A DNA stretch of 64,000 nt from an uncultured Roseateles sp. (GTDB lineage Bacteria > Pseudomonadota > Gammaproteobacteria > Burkholderiales > Burkholderiaceae_C). The stretch covers positions 5,270,001 to 5,334,000 of the forward strand of contig NZ_OY729424.1 in NCBI RefSeq assembly GCF_963422335.1. Reading direction: 5' to 3'. Positions 61,557-64,000 of the stretch are shown here, one piece after another; position 1 is the first letter of the stretch; each line of letters opens with the position of its first letter. A program made the position numbers and the translations under genes. The notes under the pieces are model-generated. The model saw only the letters and a list, made by a program, of their open reading frames with translations, made no database searches and was not told the DNA's origin.

Positions 61557-63542
61557 ATGTCGCACCCCTCCCAGCCGTCCCGTCGCCAGGCCCTGCGTTT
61601 TCTGGCCGGCGCTCCCGTGATGCTGCCCCTCGGCGGTTTTGGTGGCCTCAGCGCCACCCTGCTGACAGCCTGCGGCGGCGGCGATGACGCCGTTGCCGAA
61701 CCGGTGACCCCGCCGGTGGCGGTCAACTATGTCTCGGCCACCTTCGCTGCGATGGCCGCACCGAGCCTGAGCGCACCTGCCGCCATGGCCACCACCACCG
61801 TGGCATCGACCCTGGACGTCTTGCTCAGCAACAACGCCACCCAGAGCTACAAGCTGGCCTACCAGCCCTTCTTCGTCACCGGCGATCAGGTGCCGGATGG
61901 CAAGGGCGGCACCCTGCTGGCCGGTGGCTATGTGGACATCAAGAACCAGCCCATCTTCGACAAGTCGGTCGCCGGCAAAGAGCGCCAGATGTTCTCCGAC
62001 TCGCCCGATGGCACCTCGCTGCTGAGCCTGGCTGCCCCCACCGTCACCGGCATCAAGGGCAAGGCCGTGTTCGCCGTCGTGCAGTTCGAATACACCACCC
62101 GCGACCTGGCCGGCAACAACACCTACGGCACCCTGCCCTCGCCGATCGCCGTGCTGACGCTGGACCAAGACCAGGCCACCGGCAAGCTGAGCCTGGTCAA
62201 ATACCACAACGTCGACACCTCGGCCGCTCACGGCCTGTGGATCACCTGCGGCTCCAGCCTCTCGCCCTGGGGCACCCATCTGTCCAGCGAAGAATACGAG
62301 CCCGATGCCTTCACGGCCGCCAGCAGCGCCCAGTTCAAGGCCTTCAGCAAGAATGTGTTCGGCAACGAGACCACGGCCAACCCCTACCACTACGGCCACC
62401 TGCCCGAAGTCACCGTCAACCCCGACGGCACCGGCACGATCAAGAAGCACTACTGCATGGGCCGCATCTCGCACGAGCTGATCCAGGTCATGCCTGACAA
62501 CCGCACCGCACTGATGGGCGATGACTACACCAACGGCGGCCTGTTCATGTTCGTCGCCGACAAGGAAAAGGATCTGTCCGCCGGCACGCTGTACGTGGCC
62601 AAGGTCGGCGCCGGCTTCTCGCTGGACCCGGCCGCCGCTGGCGCACCGCTGACCTGGATCAACCTGGGCCACGCCACCAGCGCCGAGATCGAGGCCCTGG
62701 CCGACTCGCTCAAGCCCACCGACATCATGACGGTGGCCAGCGCCGACCCGTCGGACGCCAGCTACACCAAGATGTTCCTGGACGGCAAGGCCAGCTGGGC
62801 CAAGCTCAAGCCGGGCATGGAAAAGGCGGCTGCCTTCCTGGAGACCCACCGCTATGCCAATCTGAAGGGCGCCAGCATGGGCTTCACCAAGATGGAAGGC
62901 ACGACGGTCAACATCAAGGACAAGGTCGCCTACTCGGCACTGCAGAATATCCAGGGCTCGATGGTCAAGGGCAACGCGGCCTGGGTGGAGGGCAACGGCA
63001 TCAGCGTGGACAAGGCACTGATCGCCGGTGGCGTGCTGGCCCATACCCTGGCCGGTGGCCAGAAGGACCTGGCCGGTGCGGCCATCAACAGCGAATGGGT
63101 GCCGACCGTGACCAAGGCCCTGCTGATGGGCGAGGACATTGCGGCCGACGCGCTGGGCAATCTGTCCAACCCCGACAAGATCGGCAACCCGGACAACCTG
63201 AAGTTCTCCGAGAAGATGCGCACCCTCTTCATCGGTGAAGACAGCAGCACCCACGTCAACAACTTCGTCTGGGCCTACAACGTCGACACCAAGAAGCTGT
63301 CGCGTCTGATGTCGATGCCGGCCGGCGCTGAAGCCACCGGCCTGTCGGTGGTGGACGACCTGAATGGCTGGACCTACATCACCACCAACTTCCAGCACGC
63401 CGGTGACTGGAGCTCCTCGCTGCACGCCAAGGTGCAACCGACCCTGGATCCGCTGGTGCGCGCCAACTACAAGGACCGCTTCGGCGCGGCCGTCGGTTAC
63501 CTGACCGGCGAGGCGGTAGGCGTCAAGCTGTCCAAGGCCTGA
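61557..63542 (+). CDS. phoX: PhoX-family alkaline phosphatase (DUF839)
   Basis: A 661-residue PhoX-type protein. The N-terminus has a twin-arginine motif SRRQALRFL (Arg9-Arg10) and a lipobox-like LLTAC with Cys39, so a Tat-exported, possibly lipidated enzyme is likely. The mature part has the family blocks GLWITCGSSLSPWGTHLSSEEYEPD, PYHYGHLPEVTVNPDGTGTIKKHY and DDYTNGGLFMFVADKE, consistent with the Ca/Fe-dependent PhoX fold. ATG 61557 has GGAAG at usual distance. It hydrolyses organic phosphate in the periplasm if active. The 3' end overlaps the converging peptidase gene by 46 nt. Confidence 0.88.
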   Translation: MSHPSQPSRRQALRFLAGAPVMLPLGGFGGLSATLLTACGGGDDAVAEPVTPPVAVNYVSATFAAMAAPSLSAPAAMATTTVASTLDVLLSNNATQSYKLAYQPFFVTGDQVPDGKGGTLLAGGYVDIKNQPIFDKSVAGKERQMFSDSPDGTSLLSLAAPTVTGIKGKAVFAVVQFEYTTRDLAGNNTYGTLPSPIAVLTLDQDQATGKLSLVKYHNVDTSAAHGLWITCGSSLSPWGTHLSSEEYEPDAFTAASSAQFKAFSKNVFGNETTANPYHYGHLPEVTVNPDGTGTIKKHYCMGRISHELIQVMPDNRTALMGDDYTNGGLFMFVADKEKDLSAGTLYVAKVGAGFSLDPAAAGAPLTWINLGHATSAEIEALADSLKPTDIMTVASADPSDASYTKMFLDGKASWAKLKPGMEKAAAFLETHRYANLKGASMGFTKMEGTTVNIKDKVAYSALQNIQGSMVKGNAAWVEGNGISVDKALIAGGVLAHTLAGGQKDLAGAAINSEWVPTVTKALLMGEDIAADALGNLSNPDKIGNPDNLKFSEKMRTLFIGEDSSTHVNNFVWAYNVDTKKLSRLMSMPAGAEATGLSVVDDLNGWTYITTNFQHAGDWSSSLHAKVQPTLDPLVRANYKDRFGAAVGYLTGEAVGVKLSKA

Positions 63543-64000
63543 GCCAGCGCAGGGCCCTGGGCCTCGCGGAAGGCGGCGCACAGGCGCAGCCTTTCGGTGG
63601 CCTTGGCCAACACCCCGGGGCCGGCCTCATGGGCCTTGGCCTTGGGGCCGAACAGGCGCTGCAACTCGTCCGCCTCGGTGGCGCTGCAGCCCTGGCCCAG
63701 TTGCTCCGGCCAGTAGGCCGGGGCCTGGACGGGCATGCGCTTGCGCATCGCTTCGCCATTCGCCACCACAAAGGCCAGCACCGCCGACGCCAGCGCCGGT
63801 TGGCGCGACTGCTGCCGCAGCAGCTCCGGCGCAATCTCACGTATGTCCACACGCGGGTCCAGCATCAGCCGGCGGGCGCGTTCGGCCAGGGCCGGTGCCT
63901 CGAACCAGCCCAGTGCCTGCAGCAGGTCTTCGCGCAGCTGGCGCTGCGGCGTCTGCAGAGCCCGCTTCAGCATCGCATCGAACAGTGCGGCGTCGCCCTC
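63497..64000 (-). CDS. M1-family aminopeptidase, C-terminal fragment
   Basis: The minus-strand frame is open from the right window edge to the stop at 63497, giving 167 residues of the C-terminal (ERAP1_C-like) helical domain of a gluzincin aminopeptidase. It starts EGDAALFDAMLKRALQTPQRQLREDLLQALGWFEAP, a helical repeat typical of this region, and continues DIREIAPELLRQQ and AYWPEQLGQGC. The catalytic HEXXH part lies beyond the window and cannot be checked. The final 40 residues, ending in SPVR, lack obvious family similarity. It converges with phoX and overlaps it by 46 nt. Confidence 0.78.
   Translation of the reverse strand, partial: EGDAALFDAMLKRALQTPQRQLREDLLQALGWFEAPALAERARRLMLDPRVDIREIAPELLRQQSRQPALASAVLAFVVANGEAMRKRMPVQAPAYWPEQLGQGCSATEADELQRLFGPKAKAHEAGPGVLAKATERLRLCAAFREAQGPALAQALDSLTPTASPVR

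Overview
The window is a GC-rich, gene-dense stretch of bacterial chromosome with no rRNA, tRNA, CRISPR array, integrase or transposase that I could see. Gene content points to a betaproteobacterium of the order Burkholderiales, probably near Roseateles, Rubrivivax or the Comamonadaceae. The clues are two PEP-CTERM proteins, a BPSS1780-family membrane protein, DUF2782 next to thrB, a long LeuA, Lol/RND/liv-type loci, and a dispersed intergenic repeat beginning GCCCCCACGCTCACTT. That placement is inference; no phylogenetic marker RNA is present.

Layout: 1-2866 is the end of an acyl-CoA catabolic operon (biotin-dependent carboxylase alpha subunit, acyl-CoA dehydrogenase, hotdog thioesterase). 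2924-6705 holds a patatin-like lipase, a small membrane protein and a PAS-PAS-GGDEF-EAL protein. 6707-11587 has an ABM-like small protein and an RND pump with its lipoprotein adaptor. 11804-15929 is mixed (periplasmic ankyrin protein, MtfA-like peptidase, FrnE-like DsbA, PilZ, D-cysteine desulfhydrase). 16155-20104 is a substrate-binding protein translationally coupled to a hybrid histidine kinase. 20115-24805 contains small cytosolic proteins, an ArsR/SRPBCC pair, LtrA, a LysE exporter and a BNR-type lipoprotein.

24830-35027 is the most coherent metabolic region. On the minus strand, livH-livM-livG-livF, an acyl-CoA ligase and a Liv-type binding protein form one operon. It is divergent from a TetR gene that leads into an AtuA-like (DUF1446) pair and an enoyl-CoA hydratase. 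Together they look like uptake, CoA activation and breakdown of an unknown, possibly branched or terpenoid, acid. A long-form leuA follows, preceded by a Leu-rich 31-codon leader with three CTA codons that looks like an attenuation leader, then tctBA without an adjacent tctC.

39146-45154 holds a GspE-type ATPase and housekeeping genes (spermidine-synthase-like, DNA glycosylase, TatD, PurU, alanine dehydrogenase). 45155-50039 holds two PEP-CTERM genes flanking a copA-cueR copper module. The first PEP-CTERM gene has a near-consensus sigma-54 promoter, and copA has a 19-bp-spacer MerR-type promoter that also decides its start codon. 50221-64000 contains LysE and MocR genes, lolC-lolD-lolE with two very similar permeases, polA, DUF2782-thrB-BPSS1780, a Tat-type PhoX, and the C-terminus of an M1 aminopeptidase.

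The best leads for a second look are the leu leader, the split sensor/kinase pair, the sigma-54 PEP-CTERM promoter, the repeat that ends directly on two start codons, and the liv-ligase-AtuA cluster.
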